Of a stretch of DNA of 64,000 nucleotides, positions 42,878 through 52,214 are shown piece by piece (the first letter of the stretch is position 1; every line of letters starts with the position of its first letter). The stretch comes from Thermanaerovibrio velox DSM 12556 (GTDB lineage: Bacteria; Synergistota; Synergistia; Synergistales; Synergistaceae), in contig NZ_CM001377.1 in NCBI RefSeq assembly GCF_000237825.1, positions 1,364,001 to 1,428,000 of the forward strand, in the 5' to 3' direction. Under the pieces are notes generated by a model that saw only the letters and a list, made by a program, of their open reading frames with translations, had not been told where the DNA came from and did not search any database. A program made the position numbers and the translations under genes.

Positions 42878-44383
42878 TTGGAGAACTACTTGGAGGGCAT
42901 GGCGGTTCAGGAGATGCTCCGAAGGCCCGTTTGCAGGAGCCTTCTTAGGGATCTCACTTCGGAGGAACTCCGGCGGATTTCCGAGTGGGAAAGCGTGCCA
43001 AACAACCAGGGATCCGCCCTTTACGTCACCCGGGTACGATCCAGGAGCGCCCCTTTCACGGAGATACTATACGAGTTGGATGAGAACTCCTTGAGGATCC
43101 TCCAGGAGGTTTGGGGATACCTTAGGTGGCAGCAGCTCATCCGAATCACCGCCCGGGTCGGCTCCCCCTATGGGTTGCCCATACAGGCAAACCTCTACGT
43201 GACCCGCCGGTACTCCCGGCTGGCCCACATGTTCAACGAGAACTTCTTCCCCCAGGGGGACGACGATTTCTCCGACGTCACCACCGTGGTAGTCCCCGAG
43301 TGGCACCAACGAAAGATCCTGGTCATGCCCCGCCACAGGGTAACCTATATCCTTGGTAGCGATTACTACGGGGAGACCAAGATGGCCACCCTGAGGCTCG
43401 TCATGCACATGGTGCGGGAGGAGATGAGGGGACTCGGGCTTCACGCGGGAAGCAAACGGGTCACCATTCGGAGGAACCGGGAGCTGGAACAGAAGGGGAT
43501 GCTGATATTCGGCCTGTCCGGCACCGGCAAGACCACCATAACCACCGCGGACTTCGGGCTTAGCAGCCCCGAGGGGGTTGAGGTTCTACAGGATGACATA
43601 AACTTTCTGCTGCCCGATGGACGCTGTTTCGGTTCAGAACGCAACTTCTACATAAAAACCGATAACGTGACCAGGCAGCAACCCCTCCTCAGCGCCGCAA
43701 GAGATCCTAGGGCGGTGATAGAAAACGTATGGGTGGATGACGATGGGAACGTCAACTTCGACAACCACGCCATCTCCACCAACGGCAGGGCCATCGTGCC
43801 TAGGGATCGCATACCAAACACGTCAGACCAGATAGACCTTGATAAGGTGGACATGATCTTCTTCAACATGCGGCGCTACGACATGCCGCCGGTGGGACGT
43901 CTCTGCAGCCCCGAGCAGGCGGCGGCCTATTTCATGCTGGGAGAGTCCACGATAACCAGCGCAGAGGACCCATCCAGGGTTGGACAGGCTAAGCGGGTGG
44001 TGGGCTTCGACCCCTTTGTGGTAGATAATCCGCACCTCAACGGCAACCGGTTCCTCCAGATACTGAGGGATAACCCGGGGATACGATGCTACCTGCTCAA
44101 CACCGGCCGGGTGGGCGGCAAAGACGGAGCGAACATATCCCCGGAGGTAACGTTCGCCTGCATCGATGGAATACTAAGGGACACCTTCTCCTGGCGCTAT
44201 GACGACCTGCTGGGCTACGAGGTACCAGAGTCGTTCGGCCTTCCGAACGATGAGCAGTTCCTCCCGGCGACCTACATGGGACGGGACGAATACGTTCGGA
44301 CAATAGATTCCCTAAGACGGGAGCGCAAGGAATACCTAAGGAAGTTCTCCGGCCTCGCCCCGGAGATCGTGGAGTCCGTATAA
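42878..44383 (+). CDS. pckA: Phosphoenolpyruvate carboxykinase (ATP type)
   Basis: 501 aa from TTG 42878, seven bases after GGAGAGG; the frame extends to TTG 42842. The P-loop GLSGTGKTT, the metal/PEP region LQDDINFLL and the later NTGRVGG motif identify the ATP-dependent family, though the sequence is divergent from the E. coli type (E. coli ~540 aa). It interconverts oxaloacetate and PEP. In a fermenter it may run toward ATP formation from PEP carboxylation. A strong palindromic terminator follows. Confidence 0.88.
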   Translation: MENYLEGMAVQEMLRRPVCRSLLRDLTSEELRRISEWESVPNNQGSALYVTRVRSRSAPFTEILYELDENSLRILQEVWGYLRWQQLIRITARVGSPYGLPIQANLYVTRRYSRLAHMFNENFFPQGDDDFSDVTTVVVPEWHQRKILVMPRHRVTYILGSDYYGETKMATLRLVMHMVREEMRGLGLHAGSKRVTIRRNRELEQKGMLIFGLSGTGKTTITTADFGLSSPEGVEVLQDDINFLLPDGRCFGSERNFYIKTDNVTRQQPLLSAARDPRAVIENVWVDDDGNVNFDNHAISTNGRAIVPRDRIPNTSDQIDLDKVDMIFFNMRRYDMPPVGRLCSPEQAAAYFMLGESTITSAEDPSRVGQAKRVVGFDPFVVDNPHLNGNRFLQILRDNPGIRCYLLNTGRVGGKDGANISPEVTFACIDGILRDTFSWRYDDLLGYEVPESFGLPNDEQFLPATYMGRDEYVRTIDSLRRERKEYLRKFSGLAPEIVESV

Positions 44384-44398
44384 ACAGGGAACTGCCGG

Positions 44399-44422
44399 AA
44401 AGGGGGCCCATGGGCCCCCTTT
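44399..44422. terminator. Palindromic terminator after pckA
   Basis: AAAGGGGGCCC and GGGCCCCCTTT around AT form an 11-pair stem; bidirectional between convergent genes. Confidence 0.75.
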
Positions 44423-44536
44423 CGCTTACTAAGTCAACGCTAGAATTCGAGCCATGCAGATAAGGGACATCCACGGGGCATGCCGATCCCAAACCTTATC
44501 GCCCCATGCAAGAGAGCGAAGAAAGGACTTCTAAAA

Positions 44537-44605
44537 ATGCCGGACCCGAAGCGAAAGAAGACACCAAACCGACACAAGCAAAAGCCCGCCAAAACGGCTA
44601 CTTAA
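44537..44605 (+). CDS. Possible 22-residue highly basic peptide
   Basis: ATG at 44537 follows AAAGGAC by eight bases. The product is MPDPKRKKTPNRHKQKPAKT plus Ala-Thr: nine Lys/Arg in 22 residues, no hydrophobic residues. Its end overlaps the DUF502 stop by eight bases on the opposite strand. Such size and composition recall tiny ribosomal accessory proteins, but no family match is claimed. It may equally be chance. Confidence 0.3.
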   Translation: MPDPKRKKTPNRHKQKPAKTAT

Positions 44606-45227
44606 TCCCCAAGGATATTATCCTTGAGAACGCCGCCTCCGCCGGCAGATCGGACTTCTTGACCTTGTCCTCCGGGAAGAACAATACTATGCCAGACGTG
44701 GGATTAGGACTTGTTGGCATGAACAACGTGAGCATCACCCTCCCGTCCTTCCACACCTCCCTCTTGGTGACAAAGGCAAGCACATGCCCATCCCCAACTG
44801 GAACCTCCACAACCCCAAGGTACATCTCCTTGGAATCCTTGTTCGTTAACCGATCCACCAAATCCCTCATCACCTTGTACCAAGCCCCCACCATGGGAAG
44901 GGCCGCAAGAAAACGATCCACCCTGGTCATGAACCACTTCTCCTGGCGTCTTATCTTGTACCCACCGTAAAACACCAGGGAAACGGTGAAGAGCATTATC
45001 CCCGCCGTGGCCTCCACCGAATTGGTAAGACCGAACAACCACACGAAAAGGGATTCCACCGACTTAAAAACGAAGTTCAAAACGAGAAACGTGACTATCA
45101 GCGGGAAGAAAACCATAAGACCAGTCCCAAAGGTCTTGGCCCCCGCAGTCAGGAAAAGCCTCACCCTGAGCATAAACCGACGAAGCCCTCTTTCCCTCGA
45201 CCTTGAGCTGCCGTCGTACGAAGACAA
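44598..45227 (-). CDS. DUF502-family membrane protein
   Basis: 209 aa. Two membrane segments (around 38-56 and 72-92), with GTGLMVFFPLIVTFLVL and PMVGAWYKVMRDLVDR, then a soluble C-terminal domain (VVEVPVGDGHVLAFVTK, LFMPTSPNPTSGIVLFFPED). These match DUF502, a conserved family of unknown function. TTG start at 45227 follows GGGGGGATC. Divergent from plsC; the AT-rich gap (TATAATAATACTAT) probably holds both promoters. Confidence 0.85.
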   Translation of the reverse strand: MSSYDGSSRSRERGLRRFMLRVRLFLTAGAKTFGTGLMVFFPLIVTFLVLNFVFKSVESLFVWLFGLTNSVEATAGIMLFTVSLVFYGGYKIRRQEKWFMTRVDRFLAALPMVGAWYKVMRDLVDRLTNKDSKEMYLGVVEVPVGDGHVLAFVTKREVWKDGRVMLTLFMPTSPNPTSGIVLFFPEDKVKKSDLPAEAAFSRIISLGIK

Positions 45228-45316
45228 CCCGATCCCCCCAGACTCGAAGAAGCTATAATAATACTATCAGCCCCATATACTACACCCAAAAGCCAGCACG
45301 AGGGACGTGAAAAAAC

Positions 45317-45928
45317 TTGAAAAACCTGTTCTACGCCCTAACCAGATGCGCCCTTTGGATATACTTCAAGCTCTACCACCGCCTCACCGTGGAGGGAATA
45401 GAGAACATACCATCCGTTAACGTCATCGTAGCCCCAAACCACTGCAGCTACCTAGATCCCCCCGCCGTTGGAACAGCCTTCCCGAGAAGACTCACGTCCA
45501 TCGCCTGGGAGGGACTCTTCAAATCCCGGTTCTTCTCCATGATAATAACCGCCCTGGGGGCCGTAAAGGTGTCCCACCAGGACGCCAAGAAAGCCGCGGC
45601 GGTGCTTAAGCTCAGCATAGAACTCCTAAGATCAGGACATGACCTCATGATCTTCCCGGAGGGACAGCGCAGCCCCACCGGCGAGCTGATGCCCCTGGAA
45701 GGCGGGGTTGCACTGATGGCCCTCAAGGCAAACCGCCCCATAGTCCCCGTGGTCATAAAGGGCTCCTTCGAGGCCCTGCCCACTCACCTAAGATTCCCGC
45801 GGCCAAAGAAGATAACCATACGATTCCTGCCCCCCATATGGCCCCCATCCGATGATTCAAAGGACCCCAAGACAATCCGGGAGGAGATCCTAAGGAAGCT
45901 GGAAGAAGCACTGAGGGCCGGGGCATAA
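45317..45928 (+). CDS. plsC: 1-acyl-sn-glycerol-3-phosphate acyltransferase
   Basis: 203 aa, a short PlsC. Acyltransferase motifs: NHCSYLD (41-47, the HX4D box), GAVKV, FPEGQRSPTG (motif III) and VPVVIKGS. It makes phosphatidic acid from lysophosphatidate at the membrane. The start is TTG at 45317 with weak ribosome site; a GTG eight bases earlier is out of frame. The stop codon lies in the loop of a 12-pair hairpin. Confidence 0.9.
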   Translation: MKNLFYALTRCALWIYFKLYHRLTVEGIENIPSVNVIVAPNHCSYLDPPAVGTAFPRRLTSIAWEGLFKSRFFSMIITALGAVKVSHQDAKKAAAVLKLSIELLRSGHDLMIFPEGQRSPTGELMPLEGGVALMALKANRPIVPVVIKGSFEALPTHLRFPRPKKITIRFLPPIWPPSDDSKDPKTIREEILRKLEEALRAGA

Positions 45929-45941
45929 CGCCCCGGCCCTC
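45913..45941. terminator. Hairpin at the plsC end
   Basis: GAGGGCCGGGGC (45913-45924), loop ATAAC containing the plsC TAA, GCCCCGGCCCTC (45930-45941): 12 perfect pairs between convergent genes. No U run in either direction. Confidence 0.55.
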
Positions 45942-45965
45942 GATCGCATCTCCCGTGCCCTAAGG

Positions 45966-47321
45966 CTAGCGGGCGGACAGCTCGTCGAAGAAGCGCCTCA
46001 CCAGGTTGGAGGTTATCCTCTTCCGGTAGGAGGGGCTCTTCCTGGGGTTCACCTCGTCGTAAGCCCCAGAGGCGGCCAGCTCCGTCGCAGTCTTGAGGTC
46101 CTTGCCCACAACCGCCTCCTCGGTCTTCGTGAGCCTCATGGGAAGCGGAGACATGCTGCCCGCTGCCAAACGGAAGGTCTTCACCACCCCGTTCTCCTCC
46201 TCAAGGTACATGGCCAAGCTCACCCGGGAGAGGGTAAGGGCCTTCCTGGATCCACGCTTGAAGTACCGCTGGACCGCCCCCTTGGGAGGCACCGGGATCT
46301 CGATGGATTCGAGTATCTCCCCCGCCTCACAGGCGTTCTTCCGGTAGCTGGGCATGAACTCCTTGAGCGTCATGGTCCTCATCCCCTTGGCGGAGGCAAG
46401 GCGCACCTTGGCGTCCAAGGCCAAGAGTATCACCGGCAGGTCCGCCGCACCGGAGGCATTGGCCAGGTTGCCCCCCACGGTGGCCCTGTTCTGAATCGCA
46501 GGAGCACCGCTCCTGGCGGAAGCCTCCACCAACGCCGGCAGGTACTCCCTGGCCACGGAACTCCTTATTATCTCCCCGTTGGTGGTGCAGGCCTTGATCC
46601 TTATCACCTGCCCCTCCAGCTCTATGCCGTGAAGCTCCTTAACCCTGAAGAGGTCGATCACTTTCTGGGGCTCTCCCTTGCCGTTCTTGATGTCCGGCAG
46701 TATGTCCGTAGCCCCCGCCAGGATCTTGCAGTCCCCGTGCTTGGACAGGATATCCAGGGCCTCGGAAAGGCTCTTGGGCGAGAAGAACCTTCCCTCCTCT
46801 TCCCCGCTGAACCGGGGCTCCAGGGACTCACAAAGGCTCTTCCTGGGCTTGAAGGTCCTCGTGTACCCAAGGCGCACCGCCTGGTCCACCGCCTTGTATA
46901 TCCTCTCGTAACCGGTGCAGCGGCAGAGGTTGCCGGAAAGGGCCACCTTGATCTCCTCCAGGGTGGGCTGCTGATTCTCCTCCAACAGCGCCCGGGAGGC
47001 CATTATCATGCCGGGGGTGCAGAAGCCGCAGTGGACCGCCCCCTGCTCCACAAAGGCCTTCTGGAGCTCGTCGGGGCTCTCCTCACTGCCCAGACCCTCG
47101 ATGGTCAGTATCTCGCTTCCCGCCGCCTGCATGGCGGGCACGCAGCAGGCGTTTACCAGAAGACCGTCCATGATCACCGAACAGGCCCCGCATTCGCCCT
47201 CTCCGCAGCCCTCCTTGGTACCGGTGAGCTCCAGGTCCTCCCTGAGAACCCTCAAAAGAGGCCTAAGGGGATGGACATCCGCCTCCCTAACCTTCCCGTT
47301 AACGGTCATCTGTATCTTCAT
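45966..47321 (-). CDS. Xanthine dehydrogenase-family [2Fe-2S]/FAD subunit
   Basis: 451 aa from ATG 47321 (GGAGGG upstream). Residues 1-160: two [2Fe-2S] clusters (C39, C44, C47, C59; C98, C101, C133, C135). Residues ~185-451: FAD-binding domain of the molybdopterin dehydrogenase type (CKILAGATDILPDIKNG, IQNRATVGGNLANASGAADL). It carries electrons from the molybdenum subunit encoded by the next upstream gene to NAD+ or another acceptor. Its start overlaps no gene but follows the Mo-subunit stop by 14 bases. It is the last gene of the purine locus. Confidence 0.92.
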   Translation of the reverse strand: MKIQMTVNGKVREADVHPLRPLLRVLREDLELTGTKEGCGEGECGACSVIMDGLLVNACCVPAMQAAGSEILTIEGLGSEESPDELQKAFVEQGAVHCGFCTPGMIMASRALLEENQQPTLEEIKVALSGNLCRCTGYERIYKAVDQAVRLGYTRTFKPRKSLCESLEPRFSGEEEGRFFSPKSLSEALDILSKHGDCKILAGATDILPDIKNGKGEPQKVIDLFRVKELHGIELEGQVIRIKACTTNGEIIRSSVAREYLPALVEASARSGAPAIQNRATVGGNLANASGAADLPVILLALDAKVRLASAKGMRTMTLKEFMPSYRKNACEAGEILESIEIPVPPKGAVQRYFKRGSRKALTLSRVSLAMYLEEENGVVKTFRLAAGSMSPLPMRLTKTEEAVVGKDLKTATELAASGAYDEVNPRKSPSYRKRITSNLVRRFFDELSAR

Positions 47322-47335
47322 AGCCCTATACCCTC

Positions 47336-49597
47336 CTAGCAACCCTTTTCTTCAAGAAGCTTGAAGAGCTTCTCCCCGGTAAGGGGCACCTCGGTGCCAA
47401 AGACCCCCACCGCATGCTGAACCGCCGCCAGGAACGCCGGGGCCCCACCGTCCATTGGCAGCTCCCCCAGCCCCTTCGCCCCGTGAGGACCCACCGGACA
47501 GCTGGCGGGCTCCAAAACGTCCACGTTCCACTCCGGGGTATCCAGGGTAGTAGGTATTAAATAGGCGTTAAGGTGCTCTGCGGATATCTGCCCCTCCGGA
47601 GTAAGGGTCATGTCCTCTATGTGGCTCCAGCCTATGGCCTGAAGGAGACCGCCGTGTATCTGCCCCTCCACCATGACCGGATGGATGGCCTTACCTATCT
47701 CCGCAACGACCGTGGCCTTCACGGGCTGCACCTCAAAGGTGTCGGTGTCCACGTCCACCTCTATGGCCTGGGCGATCCAGGAGTAGGCCTTGTAAGCCTC
47801 TCCCCGGAAGGCATCCTGATCCCACTGGCCGGTGCATCCCGGCGGAAGGGTTCCGAAGACCTCAAGCTTACCCCTCTCGGCCCTGCAGGCCTTGGCGGCG
47901 TCCAAAACCGACATCTCCCCAGCGGGGGTCAGGAACACACCGTCCTTGAAGGACACTTCCCCATGCTTGCCCTTCAGGAACTCCTCCAGCTCCTTGAGCA
48001 TGTTCTTCGCCGCCTCCTGCACCACCCTGCCAACGTACATGGTGCTCCTGGAGGCCACGGTGGGGCCGCTGTTGGGGGTCACCCGGGTATCGGGCCTCGG
48101 GCTCTCCACCACCTCAAATGGAACGTGAAGCGCCTCAGCGGCTATCATGGGATGCACGGTGGCTATACCCTGCCCCATATCGGTGCTGCTGGCGTGAACC
48201 TTGAAGATCTCCCCGTCGAACTCGATCTTTACGATGGTGCCCATGTTGCTCTCCCCAGCCCCGGTGAAACCACCGCCGTGCATGGCAAGGCTTATGCCTA
48301 TGCCCCGGCGAACCCGGCCGGTCATCTTGGAGTACTCCTCCCGCTTACGCCGGTAGTCGGAAAGCTCCGCAGCCCTAAGCAGCGCCTCCTTGGCGTGCAC
48401 CGACTCCTTCAAGACCTGGCCGCAGGGCATCACATCCCCAACCTCAAGGACGTTCTTGAGCCTCACGTCCAACGGATCCATCCCCAGTACCTGGGCTATC
48501 TTGTCCATGTGACGCTCCATGGCAAATATGGACTGGGGCGCCCCGAAACCTCGGTAGGCACCGCTGGGGACCATGTTGGTGGCCACCGACAGGGAATGAA
48601 TCGAAACGTTGGGCACCCGATAACACCCATGGGCATGCAGGGTACCCCTCTGCTGAACCACCCGGCTCATGGTGGTGAAGGCCCCTCCATCCATGATGAA
48701 CTCGATCTGGAGGGCCGTCAGGGTGCCGTCCTTCTTGACCCCCGCCTTTATCCTGGTCCGGGAGGGATGCCTCTTGGGAGTGCCCTTGAGGTCGTCAGAG
48801 CGGTCGTAGATGAGCCTCACGGGCTTGCCGCAGGCCAGGGCAAGGTTGGCTACCCAAAGGGCTATGGCGGAGGGAAAGTCCTCCTTGCCGCCGAAACCGC
48901 CACCGGTGGCCGCCTGGCGAACCCTTATGCGCTCCGGCTCCCAGCCCAGGGACTGGACCAGCGCACCGTGCACGTAGTAAGGGCACTGCATGGACCCCAC
49001 GACATCCAACGTACCGTCCTCGTGGGGGATGGCCAACATGCCCTGGGTCTCAAGGTAAAGGTGCTCGTGAAGGCCGGTCCTGTACGTGCCCTCCACTATA
49101 ACGTCCGCCTCGGCAAAACCCTTCTCCAGGTCCCCCCGGTCTATCTTGTACTCATCAAGTATGTTGTCCTCTCCCCATACTATGGCCACCTTGGCAAGGG
49201 AGTCCTCGATGGAGAGCACCGGGGTGAGGGGCTCTATGATGGGCTTCACCGCCTTAAGAGCCGCCTTTAAAGTGGCCTCGTCAGGGGCCGCCAAAAGGGC
49301 CACCCCCTGGGTGGCGTAGGTCACCCGATCCTCCGCCAGGATGGGGAAGTCATCGCGCACCATGTGCACGAAGTTCTTGCCCTTGAGGTCCTTGGCGGTG
49401 AGGAAAACCACCTTGGACCAGTCAAAGGAAGGATCCTTCTCAAATCCCTTCAACAACCCGTGGGGTACCGGGGAGCCTATCACCGCCCCCTCCCAGCAGC
49501 CAGGCACCTTCATGTCCGCCACGAACTGAGCCCTGCCCGTGGCCTTCTCAATGCCGTCCTTCCGCGGGACCGAGGTCCCAACAACCTTGCAGGTCAT
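47336..49597 (-). CDS. Xanthine dehydrogenase-family molybdenum-binding subunit
   Basis: 753 aa. Molybdenum hydroxylase motifs: ATGGGFGGKED near 237, AYRGFGAPQS near 355, SSTDMGQGIATVHP near 480 and the catalytic Glu in GAKGLGELP near 710. It hydroxylates purines such as hypoxanthine or xanthine; urate reduction in reverse is conceivable in anaerobes. Gene order (Mo subunit, then Fe-S/FAD subunit) implies a heterodimer. ATG at 49597 follows GGAGGGG. Confidence 0.92.
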   Translation of the reverse strand: MTCKVVGTSVPRKDGIEKATGRAQFVADMKVPGCWEGAVIGSPVPHGLLKGFEKDPSFDWSKVVFLTAKDLKGKNFVHMVRDDFPILAEDRVTYATQGVALLAAPDEATLKAALKAVKPIIEPLTPVLSIEDSLAKVAIVWGEDNILDEYKIDRGDLEKGFAEADVIVEGTYRTGLHEHLYLETQGMLAIPHEDGTLDVVGSMQCPYYVHGALVQSLGWEPERIRVRQAATGGGFGGKEDFPSAIALWVANLALACGKPVRLIYDRSDDLKGTPKRHPSRTRIKAGVKKDGTLTALQIEFIMDGGAFTTMSRVVQQRGTLHAHGCYRVPNVSIHSLSVATNMVPSGAYRGFGAPQSIFAMERHMDKIAQVLGMDPLDVRLKNVLEVGDVMPCGQVLKESVHAKEALLRAAELSDYRRKREEYSKMTGRVRRGIGISLAMHGGGFTGAGESNMGTIVKIEFDGEIFKVHASSTDMGQGIATVHPMIAAEALHVPFEVVESPRPDTRVTPNSGPTVASRSTMYVGRVVQEAAKNMLKELEEFLKGKHGEVSFKDGVFLTPAGEMSVLDAAKACRAERGKLEVFGTLPPGCTGQWDQDAFRGEAYKAYSWIAQAIEVDVDTDTFEVQPVKATVVAEIGKAIHPVMVEGQIHGGLLQAIGWSHIEDMTLTPEGQISAEHLNAYLIPTTLDTPEWNVDVLEPASCPVGPHGAKGLGELPMDGGAPAFLAAVQHAVGVFGTEVPLTGEKLFKLLEEKGC

Positions 49598-49650
49598 CTG
49601 CCAATCCCCTCCTGACGCTACTTTATGGGCCCTAAGGCCTTCCAGTGTGA

Positions 49651-52214
49651 CTACTTCCTCCTGTCGTACGGGGTACCCTCAAGGGGCAGCACGGTACGCT
49701 CCTTCCCGTCAAACCGCTTGTAAGCCAGAGCGATGGCGGGGGCGAGGAGGCACCAGGGATATCTCGCCCACTCCCTTCGCGCCGAAGGCCACATCCCCTC
49801 CCTGGGCATAGCAGAGCTTCACCTCGATGGGAGGCACCTCCGGAGCCCTCCAAAGCCCCAGGGTACCGTACTTCTTGACCGGGTAGCCGCCGGGGGTTGG
49901 GAACTCCTCCGTGAGGGCGTAACCCATGCCCATCACTATGCCACCCTCTATCTGTCCCTCCATGGACTTGATGTTTATGGGCTGTCCCGAGTCGTGGCAG
50001 GCCACGTACTTAACCAGCCTGCCCTCCTCATCCAAAATGGCCACATGGGTGGCGTAACCGTAGGCTATGTGGCTCACCGGGTTCGGCTTGTCGGATCCCA
50101 TGGGATCGCTCTTGAAGTCGAACTCCTGGTAGTAGTCCTTCCCCTCCAGGGCCTCAAGGGAGCCCGCATCCAGCAGGTCCTGGCGGAGAAGCTCCGCACA
50201 GCGCCTGGTGGCCTCCCCGGTGAAAACCGTCTGCCTGGAGGCGGTGCTGGTGCCCGCATCGGGGGTGAGCTTCGTGTCCGCCGGCATGTGCTGGATCTTG
50301 GACACCGGTATGCCCGTCACGTGGCTCACGATCTGGGTGGTCATGGTGGCTATGCCCTGACCCATGCACGCGGCGCTGGTGTATATCTGCACCTTGCCAC
50401 CCCTGACCTCCAACCGTACCCGGGAGACGTCGGGAACCCCAACCCCAAGACCGCTGTTCTTCATCCCACAGGCTATGCCCGCGTAGGGACTGGACTCAAA
50501 GGCCTCCTTGGCGGCCAAGAGGGTCTCCTTAAAGCACACGTCGGGGCCCGCGATCTGCCCGTTGCTCATCACCGCACCGGGCTCTATGGCGTTACGCCAA
50601 CGGATCTCCCAGTAGGATATGCCCACCTTCTCGGCCAGCAGGTTCATGTTGCCCTCCACCGCAAAGGCGGACTGGGTCACACCGAAACCCCGGAAGGCTC
50701 CGCAGGGGGGGTTGTTGGTGTAAACACCGATGCCCTCTATGTCTATGTTGGGCACCACATAGGGACCTCCCGCGTGGGTGCAGGCCCTCTGAAGGACCGG
50801 CCCCCCAAGGGACGTGTAAGCCCCTGTGTCGGAGGTTATCCTTATCCTGTGGGCGGTGAGACGTCCCTGCTCGTCACAGCCGGAGGTGATCTCTATCCTC
50901 ATGGGGTGCCGCTTGGGATGAACCCGCAAGCTCTCCTCCCGGGTCATGGTGAGCTTAACCGGCTTCTTGGTTATCCAGGCCATGAGGGCCGCATGATGCT
51001 GCACCGACATGTCCTCCTTGCCCCCCGAAGCCGCCGCCCACCATGGCGGTGATACACCGGACCTTGTCAGCCGGGATGCCGAGCATGGCGCTTATCTGAC
51101 GGTTCTCGTCGTAAACCCCCTGCCCTCCGGTGTAAACCACTATCCCGTCCTCCACCACCTCAGCCAAGGCGGACTCGGGCTCCATGAAGGCGTGATCAAC
51201 CCGCTGGGTCTGATAGACCCTGGTCACCACGTGGGCGGACTTGGCAAGCGCCTCGTCCACGTTGCCCCTCTTCACGTGGGTCTTGACCTCCACGGTGTTA
51301 CCCCAGGGATGAATCTTAGGGGCGTCCGGCGCCAGCGCCTCCTCGGGGGTGAGAATCGGCTTGAGCTCCTCGATGTCCACCTTTATGCGCTTCACCGCAT
51401 CCCGGGCGATGTGAACGTCCTTGGCAACCACCAGCGCCAAGGCATCCCCCACGTACCGGGTCTCCTCCCCCTCCGCCACGAGGACAGGCCAATCCTGAAC
51501 CAGGTGCCCTATGATCCGCTTGCCCGGTATGTCCTTCCAGGTGATCACCGCCTCCACGCCCTCCATGGCCCTGGCCTCGGAGACGTCGATCTTCTTAACC
51601 AATCCCCTGGGGACCGGAGAGCGGAGAACCGCCCCGTAAAGCATGCCCGGCAGGGATAGGTCATCCACGAACTTGGCAACCCCAAGCACCTTATCCTTGG
51701 CGTCAACCCTGGGCATGGCCTCCCCGATCTTCCAGGCCCGGTCCTCCTCGACCGGGACGTAGTTCTCCCGGAAGGCCCAGGCGGCCTTCTCTATGGCGTC
51801 CTCTATCTTCACGTAACCGGTGCAGCGGCAGATGTTGCCCCGGATGGCCTCCTTTATCTCCTTCCTGGTGGGGTTAAGGTTCTGATCCAGAAGGGCCTTG
51901 GCGCTTATGACCATGCCAGGTATGCAGAACCCGCACTGAACCGCTCCGGTGGCACCGAAGGCCCAGGTGTAAACCTGCTTCTCCCTCTCCGAGAGGCCCT
52001 CTACGGTTATTACCTCCTTGCGGTCCACCTGAGAGAGCTTCAGCACACAGGCCCGGTACTTCTTGCCATCCACCAGGACCATGCAGGTTCCACAGGCACC
52101 CTCACCGCAACCCTCCTTGGCAGAGGTTATGCCAAGATCCTTCCTCAGGTACTCAAGAAGGTTCTTGTCCCTCTCCTCCCGGTACTCAACACCGTTGACC
52201 TTGAACGCGTACAT
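49651..52214 (-). pseudogene. XdhD-like [2Fe-2S]/molybdenum hydroxylase with two apparent frameshifts
   Basis: The reconstructed protein is ~853 aa: an N-terminal two-cluster [2Fe-2S] domain (C36, C41, C44, C56; QCGFCIPGM; NICRCTGY) fused to a Mo-binding domain, as in E. coli XdhD. The first frame (start ATG 52214) breaks at a six-C run (51021-51026). Removing one base restores the family motif GGGFGGKED. The second frame then reads to GAKGVGEIS and breaks near 49750-49760; removing one base restores LAPAIALAYKRFDG to a stop at 49651. All other motifs are intact, so either the assembly has indels or the gene is recently inactivated. Confidence 0.85.

Noticed and set aside
44506-44970. 154-codon plus-strand frame antisense to DUF502
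   Set aside because: It is the mirror of a conserved DUF502 coding region and has no family features.
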